From positions 806,001 to 870,000 of the forward strand of contig CAWHQP010000007.1 of the NCBI GenBank assembly GCA_963831535.1: a stretch of 64,000 nucleotides of DNA. Direction: 5' to 3'. Below the pieces are notes generated by a model. That model made no database searches, had not been told where the DNA came from, and saw only the letters and a list, made by a program, of their open reading frames with translations. The translations under genes were made by a program, and so were the position numbers. Source of the DNA: Bog-756 sp963831535. GTDB taxonomy: Bacteria; Actinomycetota; Acidimicrobiia; Acidimicrobiales; RAAP-2. Position 1 is the first letter of the stretch. Every line of letters starts with the position of its first letter. Shown here in pieces: positions 25,764 through 34,167 of the stretch.

Positions 25764-26846
25764 GTGTTCGAACGATTCACCAGCTCATCGAGGCAGGTCC
25801 TCGTCGAGGCCCAGCAGGAGGCCCGGGGACTCAGTCACAGCTTCATTGGGACCGAACACATCCTGCTCGGTCTCATCCACCCCTGCGGGGAGATCGCCTC
25901 CGAGGTCCTCCTCGATCAAGGTGCAACCCTGGACCGGGTTCGCGACCGGGTCGAAGAGACCATCGGGATGCCCACCAGTGGCAGCACTGGGTCACCACCC
26001 TTCACGCCCCGCGCCAAGAAGGTCCTGGAAATGGCCCTCCGGGAAGCGATGCAGCTCGGCCACGAGAGCATCGGACCCGAGCACATCCTGCTCGGCCTCG
26101 AACGAGAAGGAGAGGGAGTCGGCATCCAAGCACTGGCAGCTATTGGCATCGATCCGGTCGTAGTGCGGCACGAGGTGATCCGCCGTCTTGCTCAGCAACG
26201 GGGCGACCCAGATCCCGACCTACAACGAACCGAGCCAGAAGGGCCACACCGAGGCAGGCTGGCGGCCTGCTCGTTCTGTGGCCTTAGCCCGCCCCAGTCC
26301 GGCCAACTGGTTTCAGGAAACGACGCCTTCATCTGCGAGCACTGCGTACGTGAGTGGGCTGGGCGTCTTGGGGAGACACCGGTCGGCCAGACGTGGATCT
26401 CCCGGTCCCGAGGGAGGACGGCCCGCCTCACCGCGTTCTCTCGGGCGTCTTCAGAAATCGTCGCCCCGGGACAGCAGCCCGACAACCCTGATGGGGCTCG
26501 GGCCGACATCGTGACCATTTTCACTGATTACTCGGCTTTGAGTGAGGACGGCCAGTCAGCGATCAGAGTGGAGAAGGGGGAGGACCTCGGCTGGGCGGTG
26601 GCGGCGTCGAGAGCGAACCGGACGGCCTATTTGGACAAGGAGATCGTCTTCACAGTGGACGAAATCGTCTTCACCGCGCCCGAACATGCAGCCGTGTGGT
26701 TCTCGATCTTCATCGAAGGAGGCCAGGTACTCAATCGCCACCGCGGTGACGCCGTCGTGGTCGACGGTGAGTGGAAGATGGCGCTCTCCACGTTCACGCA
26801 GATGATGGCCATGGCGGGTGTGACCCTGCCACCAGAGACTGCCTGA
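25764..26846 (+). CDS. Clp-N domain / ClpX-type zinc finger / NTF2-like fusion protein
   Basis: About 360 residues. Residues 1-135 are a Clp N-terminal repeat pair nearly identical to ClpC: FERFTSSSRQVLVEAQQEAR, GTEHILLGLIH, then TPRAKKVLEMALREA and GPEHILLGLE. A ClpX-type C4 zinc finger follows, CSFCGL...CEHCV near residues 170-200. The C-terminal 110 residues end AVWFSIFIEGG, HRGDAVVVDGEWKMA, a SnoaL/NTF2-like cone fold. No ATPase or protease part is present. The GTG at 25764 aligns exactly with the ClpC start. Probably an adaptor that mimics Clp docking. Confidence 0.8.
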   Translation: MFERFTSSSRQVLVEAQQEARGLSHSFIGTEHILLGLIHPCGEIASEVLLDQGATLDRVRDRVEETIGMPTSGSTGSPPFTPRAKKVLEMALREAMQLGHESIGPEHILLGLEREGEGVGIQALAAIGIDPVVVRHEVIRRLAQQRGDPDPDLQRTEPEGPHRGRLAACSFCGLSPPQSGQLVSGNDAFICEHCVREWAGRLGETPVGQTWISRSRGRTARLTAFSRASSEIVAPGQQPDNPDGARADIVTIFTDYSALSEDGQSAIRVEKGEDLGWAVAASRANRTAYLDKEIVFTVDEIVFTAPEHAAVWFSIFIEGGQVLNRHRGDAVVVDGEWKMALSTFTQMMAMAGVTLPPETA

Positions 26847-26853
26847 ACGGTGG

Positions 26854-27195
26854 TCAGCCGGGATTCAGGTCGTCGACCCTCGACGTCCACCACCCGATGA
26901 GCCCGTCTCTGACCTGATCGGTGAGTGGGCCATCGGCCAACAGGACCTTGTAATCGATCTGGCCCAGATTGAGGACACCCATCTCGTTCTCCAGCCAATC
27001 GGCCGATTGATCGACGAGATCCCGAAACTCGTTGGCGAGCCGGTCGGACTAGTAGATCTCAAATCCTCGGGGTGTTTCTTCGAAAGTGATGTCGGCGAGC
27101 AGTGGCGGCGGCGGATCTTTCAGACGGTTCTCGATGACGTCATTGGTAACGCGAGGGTCCAGCCCTTCGATGCCGTTTTCGCTTCGACCATCCAT
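26854..27195 (-). pseudogene. Small hypothetical gene interrupted by an in-frame TAG
   Basis: From the ATG at 27195 (AGGA 7 bases upstream) the frame reads 48 residues (IEGLDPRVTNDVIENRLKD) to TAG at 27049-27051. It stays open afterwards for 64 more codons of protein-like sequence (LANEFRDLVDQSADWLENEM) to TGA at 26854-26856. A full product would be 113 residues. A Tyr or Gln codon changed to TAG is likely, or a base-call error. The family is unrecognised. The gene is convergent with the Clp-N fusion gene. Confidence 0.55.
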
Positions 27196-27283
27196 TCCGC
27201 AATCCTAAGTGGGAGCGCAAAATGGCTGGTGCACCGGCCGCAGCGGAGAAGCGTGACCCGTCCATTACGGGTCGGTAATCCGA

Positions 27284-27862
27284 TCACTGCTTCCACTCGG
27301 GATCACGGCCCAACCGAGCCAGCAGCCGTGTCTGGGCGTCGGATCCAGCGGACACCTCCCGGGGACCGTCGTACATCCCGGTCCGGGAGAGCGCCTGCTC
27401 ATCACCCGGCAGGGCGTCGAGAAACGCCCGAGACAGCTCGGGATCCAGGATGATTTCGTGACCCGCAGCCCGAGCGAGGTCCCACGTGTGGACGAAGACG
27501 TCCTGGCTGAGCAGCGGCACCAAGCGGGCAGCATCGATCGTTGAGGGTGGGCCGGTGCCGACCGGCGGTACATCGACGACGCCATCGAATAGGCCGGGAC
27601 GGTTCAACAGCCCATCGAGGGCATCAAGGGTGGCGGTCCAACGGCCCACAGGGTCGTCCTTCGGCCGCTGTGGTTTAGCCCCTAACGGCCTGAGGAGGAA
27701 CACGTCATGGAAGCCGATGACGTGTTCGAGGACGCCCCTGGCATCCCATTCGGTACACGGTGATGGGTTCTCCCAGTGGTTGCCGACTGCACTGACCGCG
27801 TCGCCGAAGGTCCGGCAGATGCGTAGGTGTCGTTCGGCGATGTCTTCGGATTGGTCCGCCAT
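27284..27862 (-). CDS. TIGR03086-type metal-binding protein (DinB/maleylpyruvate isomerase-like)
   Basis: A 192-residue protein from the ATG at 27862, which is preceded by a ribosome site. SPCTEWDARGVLEHVIGFHD supplies the first His of the helical-bundle metal site, and LSQDVFVHTWDLARAAG holds the next His and Asp. The layout is that of mycothiol-dependent DinB-superfamily proteins of Actinobacteria. It might be a thiol transferase or isomerase, but function is unproven for most members. Confidence 0.75.
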   Translation of the reverse strand: MADQSEDIAERHLRICRTFGDAVSAVGNHWENPSPCTEWDARGVLEHVIGFHDVFLLRPLGAKPQRPKDDPVGRWTATLDALDGLLNRPGLFDGVVDVPPVGTGPPSTIDAARLVPLLSQDVFVHTWDLARAAGHEIILDPELSRAFLDALPGDEQALSRTGMYDGPREVSAGSDAQTRLLARLGRDPEWKQ

Positions 27863-28020
27863 CTGAACCTCCTGAGCATCAGTATCCCAGCCAGCCATCG
27901 GGCGCGTCTGTGCGTCCGAGCCGAGCAGTTTGGTGTTATCCGATCTGGGGGATTAGTTCGATCAAATGCGGCACCTGCGGGGACCCGACTCACATAGTGA
28001 TGCTCGATGGTGGGGGGGGT

Positions 28021-28054
28021 CCATAGGTGGTCAACGTCGGATGACCACCTATGG
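28021..28054. terminator. Perfect 13-bp inverted repeat downstream of the serine recombinase
   Basis: CCATAGGTGGTCA (28021-28033) and its exact complement (28042-28054) are separated by 8 bases, ending 7 bp from the recombinase stop. On the recombinase's strand the hairpin is followed by a run of eight C, not U, so it is not a classic intrinsic terminator. It could instead be a binding or crossover site of the recombinase. Confidence 0.55.
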
Positions 28055-28061
28055 GATGTCC

Positions 28062-28640
28062 TTAGGCCGACTTCCGGTCCCCGGTGATGTCTAGATACCG
28101 GTAGATGGTCTGTCGGCTTACCCCGGCCAGGCGGGCAATCTCGGCGACCGTGAGGTCACCCTGGTCGTACCGCTCCTGAGCCTTACGAACGTCTTTGGGG
28201 CCGAACTCCCGCTTTCGGCCACCCTTCCGACCACGGGCCCGAGCTGCAGCCAATCCCGAGTTTGTGCGCTCGATGAGCAGATTTCGCTCCATTTCGGCAA
28301 CTCCGCTAATGATTTGGTAGACGAGCCTTCCGCCTGACGACGACGTATCGATTCCCAGGTTGAGGATTCTGAGGTCGATACCCTGCTCGGCCAGCTCGTC
28401 GGCGAGGACTGAAAGCTGTGAGGTCGATCGTCCTAATCGGCTCAACTCGGTGACCATCAGCGTGTCGCCCGGCCGCAGCGACCTGAGTAGCTCGTCCCAC
28501 TGGGGCCGAACTGCGTCCTTTTTTCCCGAGCCCACATCGCTGTAAATCCGCTCCGCTCCGGCAGCCTTCAGCTCGTCCATCTGGCGGTCGAGGGACTGGT
28601 CAGCGGTCGACACTCTGGCGTAGCCATTTATCATGCTCAA
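28062..28640 (-). CDS. Serine recombinase (resolvase/invertase type)
   Basis: A 192-residue protein of normal small-serine-recombinase length. The catalytic Ser is in YARVSTADQSLDRQ (residue 11), Arg residues in TELSRLGRSTSQL, the long E helix VYQIISGVAEMERNLL, and the C-terminal HTH DLTVAEIARLAGVSRQTIYRYL. It performs strand exchange through a 5'-phosphoserine intermediate. It is divergent from the RCC1-repeat gene. The AT-rich stretch between 28641 and 28710 is a likely shared promoter or recombination region. Confidence 0.9.
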   Translation of the reverse strand: MSMINGYARVSTADQSLDRQMDELKAAGAERIYSDVGSGKKDAVRPQWDELLRSLRPGDTLMVTELSRLGRSTSQLSVLADELAEQGIDLRILNLGIDTSSSGGRLVYQIISGVAEMERNLLIERTNSGLAAARARGRKGGRKREFGPKDVRKAQERYDQGDLTVAEIARLAGVSRQTIYRYLDITGDRKSA

Positions 28641-28894
28641 AGCGTACTACAAGTTAACCCTTTGAATGACACTGATTCTGTGACTCTTTTCTGACATATT
28701 TAGCAGGCATGGAGCGTCAAAATCCGTGGTGTTCCTCACAACGGTCGTTTGCGGACAGCTGCAGATTCCGTGGCCACCGCGTGGCCCCGCTGCCACCTCG
28801 ACAGCGGTCAAGGGCAGCGGACAGAGCAGCATGGCAGACTCCCTTCCAACAACTGGTCAGGACCTCTGGCCGCTTGCGGGAAGGCGGGACGACG

Positions 28895-30565
28895 GTGCTG
28901 GGAAAGCATGGAGTTTGGCGGACATGCGTGGCCGCCCGGATTGGGTTGGTGCTGGCTCTGGTGGTTGGACTGTTTGCGGTTCCAATAGCAGTGGTCGGCG
29001 GTGTGGCAGGAGCAGCACCCACCAAGCCCACCCCACCCACTGTCACCCCGTTGGCGGCCACGCCCCTATCGGTCAGCTTCACCGGCGGCCAGGTCACTCT
29101 CTCGGCCACCGTCACGAATGCCATTAGCTGTACCTTCACCTCCAACAAGCCGGTCCCCGGCCTGCCCGCCAGCGCCCCGTGCTCGAACGGCACTGTTGTC
29201 GAAGGCGTGACCCTTCCGGCGAACACGGGGAAAAAGGCCATCAGCTACAGATTCAAGTTGGCGGTCTCTGGGACGAAGACCGTGAAGACGACGACTGTGG
29301 TCACGGTAGGTACCGGGATGCACTCAGGACTTACTGGGGTCCGTTCTGTATCCACCGACGGCCGAAGTTCTTGCGCCGTGCTCGCCTCTGGCCGGGTGGA
29401 CTGCTGGGGATGGAACGACAATGGGTCACTGGGGAACGGGACCACCGCCCAATCCGATGTACCCGTGGCGGTGACCGGGATCACCGATGCAAAGGCCGTT
29501 TCCACCGACGGCGGCTACGGTTTCTGCGCCCTGCGCGCCACCGGCGGCGTGGAGTGCTGGGGAGGGAACGGCAACCACCAACTTGGGAATGGAACCACTA
29601 CCGACTCCGATGTACCCGTGGCGGTAACCGGGATCACCAACGCCTCGGCCGTTTCCACCGACGGCGGTTACGGTTACTGTGCCGTGCTCACCAACGGCGA
29701 GGTGGACTGCTGGGGATGGAATGACTATGGGTCACTGGGGAACGGGACCACCACCCAATCCCTTGTACCCGTGGCGGCTACCGGGATCACCAACGCTAAG
29801 GCCGTATCCACCGACGGCGTTGGCTACTGCGCCGTTCTCACCACCGGCGGGGTGGACTGCTGGGGATACAACTTCCTTGGGGAACTGGGGAACGGGACCA
29901 CTACCAGCTCCGATGTACCGGTGGCGGTGACCGGAATCACCAACGCTAAGGCCGTAACTGGCGCCGCCGCCGCTGGCTTTGGCTACTGCGCCGTGCTCAC
30001 CACCGGCGGGGTGGACTGCTGGGGAGCGAACGACTACGGGCAACTGGGGAACGGGACCACTACCGACTCCGATGTACCCGTGGCGGTAACCGGGATCACA
30101 CACGCAAGGGCCATATCCACCGACGGCGGTAACGGTTACTGTGTCGTGCTCACCACCGGCGGGGTCGACTGCTGGGGATGGAACGCTTACGGACAACTGG
30201 GGAACGGGACCACTACCGACTCCGATGTACCCGTGGCGGTAACCGGGATCGCCAACGCAAAGTCCGCATCTAACGATGGCGGCGCTTACTGTGTCGTGCT
30301 TGCCACCGGCGGGGTCGACTGCTGGGGATGGAATGGCTCAGGGGCACTGGGGAACGGGAGCAACACCAGCTCTGATGTACCCGTGACTGTGAATGGGATC
30401 ACCAACGCAAAGACCGTAGCTGGCGGTCTCGGCAGTGGCGTTGGCTACTGTGCCGTGCTGACCACCGGTGGGGCGGACTGCTGGGGATGGAACGCCTATG
30501 GGCAACTGGGGAACGGGACTACCACCGACTCCGCTGTGCCCGTCGCAGTGCTGGCCCCGGTGTGA
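28895..30565 (+). CDS. Secreted RCC1-repeat beta-propeller protein
   Basis: About 556 residues from a GTG at 28895; the frame is open to 28709 but that part is unlike protein. Signal peptide RIGLVLALVVGLFAVPIAVV is followed by AGAA, a likely cleavage site. An Ig-like N-terminal domain (LSVSFTGGQVTLSATVTN) precedes eight RCC1-type repeats, each with YCAVLTTGGVDCWGWN and LGNGTTTDSDVPVAVTGI. Each repeat has two Cys, suggesting disulfides. Seven-bladed RCC1 propellers bind proteins; this one is extracellular. Binding partner unknown. Confidence 0.85.
   Translation: MLGKHGVWRTCVAARIGLVLALVVGLFAVPIAVVGGVAGAAPTKPTPPTVTPLAATPLSVSFTGGQVTLSATVTNAISCTFTSNKPVPGLPASAPCSNGTVVEGVTLPANTGKKAISYRFKLAVSGTKTVKTTTVVTVGTGMHSGLTGVRSVSTDGRSSCAVLASGRVDCWGWNDNGSLGNGTTAQSDVPVAVTGITDAKAVSTDGGYGFCALRATGGVECWGGNGNHQLGNGTTTDSDVPVAVTGITNASAVSTDGGYGYCAVLTNGEVDCWGWNDYGSLGNGTTTQSLVPVAATGITNAKAVSTDGVGYCAVLTTGGVDCWGYNFLGELGNGTTTSSDVPVAVTGITNAKAVTGAAAAGFGYCAVLTTGGVDCWGANDYGQLGNGTTTDSDVPVAVTGITHARAISTDGGNGYCVVLTTGGVDCWGWNAYGQLGNGTTTDSDVPVAVTGIANAKSASNDGGAYCVVLATGGVDCWGWNGSGALGNGSNTSSDVPVTVNGITNAKTVAGGLGSGVGYCAVLTTGGADCWGWNAYGQLGNGTTTDSAVPVAVLAPV
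29330..30560. repeat. Tandem ~150-bp RCC1 coding repeats
   Basis: Eight tandem units of about 150 bp share long identical blocks such as GTGGACTGCTGGGGATGGAA and GGGAACGGGACCACTACCGA. DNA identity between neighbouring units is higher than the protein fold alone requires, so homologous exchange or unit loss and gain is likely. Confidence 0.8.
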
Positions 30566-31116
30566 AGGATCAGGACATCCATGCCCCTCGATGCCCACGA
30601 GCGTGCACATCTCGATCGGGCTTTGGCCCCCGCTGCCCTTCAGCTTGAAGGTGCAGCAAGTAGGACTGCGACTCTCTGATTACTTGCCTAAGAGGAGCGC
30701 TTCTACCCAGCTCCCGCAACACACCCGTCCATGAACTGAGCAGCAAGCTGCGGGTCACTGTTGTAACGAAGGTTCACGCCCCGGCAGTACCCCGCAATCC
30801 CTGAAGGATTGAAGGTCGAGGGGAAGTGCTGGCCAGAGAAGTAACCCTGCTGATAGGCGTCCTGCAGTTCGGCCGACGTCGGACTCGTTGAGCCAGTGCC
30901 GCCATATTGGCTATTTGATTCGGAACACGCAGGGTTCTGCGAGCAGGGCACCCCAAAGGTGGCCTCAGGGGCCGTGGTGGTCGTGGTGGGGTCGCCGCTA
31001 TTAAAGCTGAGTTGGCCGGGGCAGTAGTCACCATTACTCGGTCCAGGGACGCACCGGCTGGTGCTCGCCGTCGCTGACGCAGTGGTGTGGCCCTTGGCAA
31101 CAAGAGCAATGCCTAG

Positions 31117-32779
31117 CCTCGAAAATTCGTCCCGCCCCTGATCCGAGGGTGCTCGCGTCCGCGTAAAAGCCCTCCTGTCCTGCGAAAATGTGAGTCGCTG
31201 AACACCACACCACGCAGAACCAGGAGGGCTCCTTGAAGGTGCAGATTAGTCGCGCCACCCAGTCGATGAGGGTGACCACCGACGGGAAGAATCTGGTGTC
31301 CCACGCGGGCACCGCGTTGTTGTCCGAACTGGCCGATCGCAGCGGCCTGACCGAAGCGATGTCGGTGGCGATGTCGGCGTGCGGGATCAACTGGCACACC
31401 CACGATCCCGGCGTCGTCCTCACCCACCTGGCCGTGGCCATCGCCGACGGTGCCGACTGCCTGGCCGACATGGCAACCCTGCGTGAACAGTCTGAGCTGT
31501 TCGGTCCGGTGGCATCTGTCGCCACGGCCTGGCGGGCCGTCGAGGCGACAACAGCCTTCGAACTGCGTGCCATCCCCGAAGCGATCGCCGCTGCCCGAGC
31601 CAAGGTCTGGGCCGCTGCTCCTCCGGGGGAGTCGTTGGTGTTGGACTTCGACGCCACCCTGGTCAACTCGTACTCGGAGAAGCAGGACGCCACCCCCACC
31701 TACAAGAAGGGCTTCGGGTTCTTCCCCTTGGGGGTGTGGTGCGACACGACGAACGAGCCACTGGCCGCCATGCTGCGTCGTGGGAATGCCGGTGCCAACG
31801 ATGCCGACGACCACGTCACCCTCTTCCACCAGTCGTTGTCGGGACTGCCCGAGGAGTACCAGACCGGCCACTTCGATGACGACGACCCGGCCCTCGTTGC
31901 CCACCCGATCCTGGTCCGGGCCGACTCGGCCGGGGCCACCCACGGGTTCGTCGATGCCATCGTGGCCACCAACTGCGACTTCTCCATCGGATTCCCCATC
32001 GACCAGGGAGTACGTGACGCCCTGGTGCTGGTCCAGGAAGAGGACTGGATCCCGGCACGAGAGACCGACGGCTCGGTCCGCGACGGTGCCTGGGTCACTG
32101 AGCTGACCGACCTCATCCCGCTGGCCAAGTGGCCGGAGGCCACCCGGCTGATCATGCGCCGGGAGCGTCCCCACCCCGGGGCCCAGCTGACGTTGTTCGA
32201 CACGGCAGAGGGCTTCCGTCACACCTGCTTCATCACCAACACGGAAGGAAGCGACATCGCCGCCCTCGAGTTGCGCCACCGGGGACACGCCCGGGTGGAG
32301 GACCGGATCCGGAACTGGAAGGACTGTGGGCTCGCCAACCTGCCCTTTGACTCCTTCGTCCGCAACGAGGCGTGGGTGGCGACCTCCCTCATCGCCGGGG
32401 CGCTCCTGGCCTGGAGCCAGATGGTCTGTTTCGATGGTGCGCTGGACAAGGCCGAGCCGAAGACCATGCGCTACCGGGTCCTTCACGTGGCCGCCCAGCT
32501 CGTGCACAAGTCCAGGGGACTCATCCTGCGCCTGGACGAGACCTGGCCGTGGGTGGACGACCTCGCCAACGCCTTCGTCAAACTCCGGGCGGCCATCCCC
32601 TGACGGGTCGGGTCACAACGCCCGACCCGAAAGCACTGCTGCAGGGCGTGACGTCCGAAACCGAATGACAACAGCGCGGCGCTTCACGCCCACGACGAGG
32701 TCCGGTCGACAAGATCGGTCACGACCGCCTCTTCGCTGACGACCCTGCCGTCAGCGGGGGGTCGGACGAATGATCGAGG
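31117..32779 (+). mobile_element. IS1380-type insertion sequence, copy 2
   Basis: 1663 bp, ends CCTCGAAAATTCGTCCCGCC and the complement CCTCGATCATTCGTCCGACC, flanked by a 4-bp CTAG duplication (31113-31116 and 32780-32783). By eye it is identical to the copy at 4370-6033 except for one T in the left terminus and G/C in a Val codon (5338 versus 32084 region). It interrupts a small secreted-protein gene inside the integrative element. Confidence 0.93.
31233..32603 (+). CDS. IS1380-type transposase (copy 2)
   Basis: A 456-residue DDE transposase identical in protein sequence to the copy at 4487-5857, with the same TTG start and GGAGG ribosome site. Catalytic blocks LVLDFDATLV, RADSAGATHGF and VEDRIRNWKDCG are intact. 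The gene reads opposite to the secreted-protein gene it interrupts. Confidence 0.93.
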   Translation: MKVQISRATQSMRVTTDGKNLVSHAGTALLSELADRSGLTEAMSVAMSACGINWHTHDPGVVLTHLAVAIADGADCLADMATLREQSELFGPVASVATAWRAVEATTAFELRAIPEAIAAARAKVWAAAPPGESLVLDFDATLVNSYSEKQDATPTYKKGFGFFPLGVWCDTTNEPLAAMLRRGNAGANDADDHVTLFHQSLSGLPEEYQTGHFDDDDPALVAHPILVRADSAGATHGFVDAIVATNCDFSIGFPIDQGVRDALVLVQEEDWIPARETDGSVRDGAWVTELTDLIPLAKWPEATRLIMRRERPHPGAQLTLFDTAEGFRHTCFITNTEGSDIAALELRHRGHARVEDRIRNWKDCGLANLPFDSFVRNEAWVATSLIAGALLAWSQMVCFDGALDKAEPKTMRYRVLHVAAQLVHKSRGLILRLDETWPWVDDLANAFVKLRAAIP

Positions 32780-32848
32780 CTAGCCCGGCGACTGCGACTA
32801 CCAGCACGGCGATAGCCACGCCGATTACAACTTTGCCCCTACCCGACA

Positions 32849-33364
32849 TCAGTTGGCACCCGGGTGTTTAACGTTGTAGATCTGCTGATTGAGGCCGTCC
32901 TCACATCCCTGGAGCCACTGAGCACTGTTGTCTCCAGACGGCATCACTTCCTGGTCGTAGAGGCACTGATTCTTTACCGTGTTCGCACCATCGACGAACC
33001 CCCAGGTGGCTGTCAGACCCGACTGGTAACCATCCCGATACGAGATGCTGTTCTGTACTCCACCGCTGGAAGACGATGACCCACCTGCGATAGCGCCGAT
33101 GACAGCAACGACCAGGAACAGGGCGACGATGGCCCCAACCACGATGGCGACGATCTTTCCTGTTGAGCGCTTCTTCGCATTAGGTGAAGGGTTCGCCGGG
33201 TAACCAGTGTTCGGCGGTGGTTGCCAGCCCGGAGGCGGTGGGGGTGGTACCTGCCCGCCTGGTTGCGGAGGCGGCGGTGGCGGTGCGACATAGCTCGGAT
33301 GGGCCTCAGGTGGATACCACTTGCCATCGGAGGCCTGCCACCATTCCATTTTGCCCTCGCTCAT
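32849..33364 (-). CDS. WYPP-motif membrane protein with extracytoplasmic tail
   Basis: A 171-residue protein from the ATG at 33364. An N-terminal MEWWQASDGKWYPPEAHP motif, widespread in Acidimicrobiia membrane proteins, is followed by a Pro-rich stretch near residues 27-55. A membrane segment KIVAIVVGAIVALFLVVAVI lies around residue 70, then a soluble tail with NSISYRDGYQSGLTATW and CLYDQEVMPSGDNSAQWLQGC. The proline-rich region is cytoplasmic and the tail outside. Its TGA overlaps the ATG of the next gene, so the two were cotranslated before the IS insertion. Confidence 0.78.
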   Translation of the reverse strand: MSEGKMEWWQASDGKWYPPEAHPSYVAPPPPPPQPGGQVPPPPPPGWQPPPNTGYPANPSPNAKKRSTGKIVAIVVGAIVALFLVVAVIGAIAGGSSSSSGGVQNSISYRDGYQSGLTATWGFVDGANTVKNQCLYDQEVMPSGDNSAQWLQGCEDGLNQQIYNVKHPGAN

Positions 33365-33453
33365 CACGCCCAAGAGGTCCAACAAAACTAGCGTCAGGGA
33401 CTCTAGCGCTTCCCACTAATCAGGATCTCGACTGTCGGAGTGGGACGAAGCCG

Positions 33454-33681
33454 GTGCGAACGACTGCCCAGACTGAGCTGGGTGCCCGGGTCAAGAAGCG
33501 GCGGAAGAAGCTGGGGCTGAGCCAGATGGAGCTGGCCGACCGGATCCATCTCCATTTCACCTTCGTGAGTTCCGTAGAGCGAGGTGAGCGCAACCTCAGC
33601 CTCCGCAGCCTCCTTCGGCTGGCCGAGGGGCTAGAGATTGATCCCGGTGCACTGGTGAAGGGCCTCCATAGCGACCAGTAA
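33454..33681 (+). CDS. XRE-family HTH regulator
   Basis: A 75-residue protein from a GTG. The helix-turn-helix is standard: LGARVKKRRKKLGLSQMELA, then HFTFVSSVERGERNLSLRSL and LLRLAEGLEIDPGALV. Single-domain XRE proteins of this size regulate phage and mobile-element genes. It is convergent with the three-gene operon to its right and divergent from the WYPP gene at 33364. Open frame upstream of the GTG is non-coding. Confidence 0.85.
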   Translation: MRTTAQTELGARVKKRRKKLGLSQMELADRIHLHFTFVSSVERGERNLSLRSLLRLAEGLEIDPGALVKGLHSDQ

Positions 33682-33684
33682 CGG

Positions 33685-34167
33685 CTACTGCGGCCTCGCC
33701 CGGGCGTGGTGGCCGATGCTCAGATTGACGGCGAGGTAAGCAACAGCAACGGCGACGTTCTCGTACTGCTGTCGCTTGGCAGCAGCGTGTACAGCCATCA
33801 CATCCTGAAGGCTCGGGCAGAAACCCTGTGCCCGAAGTTCAGCGTCGATTTCAGCCGGAGTGGGGCAGGGAGTAAATGCAGCCGTACCGACACGCCATCC
33901 AAGCCGGGTCCAGAGGTAGAGAGCGGCGGCGATCCAGTAGAGGAAGAAGAAGCTAACGGCGGTGATCCAAATACCGTCACCGTCCCAGAGGTAGCCCCAC
34001 CCGACGGCATAGAAGCTGTGGGCGGGGTGGTGGGCGATGTTGATTACCCAGCCGATGACGAAGGCCCACATGCAGGTGATGTTGACGCGACGGGAGAGTC
34101 GGCGCTGCCATGACCTCTCCCCGACCTCCCGCGCGGCGTCGGTGAACTCTGCCGGACGGGCGGCCAT
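33685..34167 (-). CDS. Membrane protein, last gene of a coupled three-gene operon
   Basis: A 160-residue protein. Two or three hydrophobic segments occur: VNITCMWAFVIGWVINIAHH, GIWITAVSFFFLYWIAAALYLW, and AVAVAYLAVNLSIGHH at the C-terminus. A soluble CPTPAEIDAELRAQGFC part lies between. Family unknown. Its ATG overlaps the upstream gene's TAA as TAATG, so translation is coupled. The C-terminus ends 4 bp from the XRE gene's stop on the other strand. Confidence 0.65.
   Translation of the reverse strand: MAARPAEFTDAAREVGERSWQRRLSRRVNITCMWAFVIGWVINIAHHPAHSFYAVGWGYLWDGDGIWITAVSFFFLYWIAAALYLWTRLGWRVGTAAFTPCPTPAEIDAELRAQGFCPSLQDVMAVHAAAKRQQYENVAVAVAYLAVNLSIGHHARARPQ

Larger units (their letters stand above)
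30703..32849 (-). pseudogene. Secreted small protein gene split by IS1380-type copy 2
   Basis: The 5' part (32849-32780) encodes MSGRGKVVIGVAIAVLVVAV, a signal-anchor. The 3' part (31116-30703) encodes CVPGPSNGDYCPGQLSF, a Thr-rich linker, VPCSQNPACSESNSQY and a C-terminal ELQDAYQQGYFSGQ region. Removing the IS and one CTAG copy rejoins the frame at GLGIAL for a product of about 160 residues. Its ATG overlaps the upstream gene's TGA (TGATG), and the C-terminal half of both proteins has the DGYQSG/DAYQQG pattern. It was the second gene of a two-gene operon of related paralogues. Confidence 0.8.

Noticed and set aside
29330..30560. A possible CRISPR-like array of repeats
   Set aside because: The units are 150 bp, in frame, and encode RCC1 repeats; there are no spacers.
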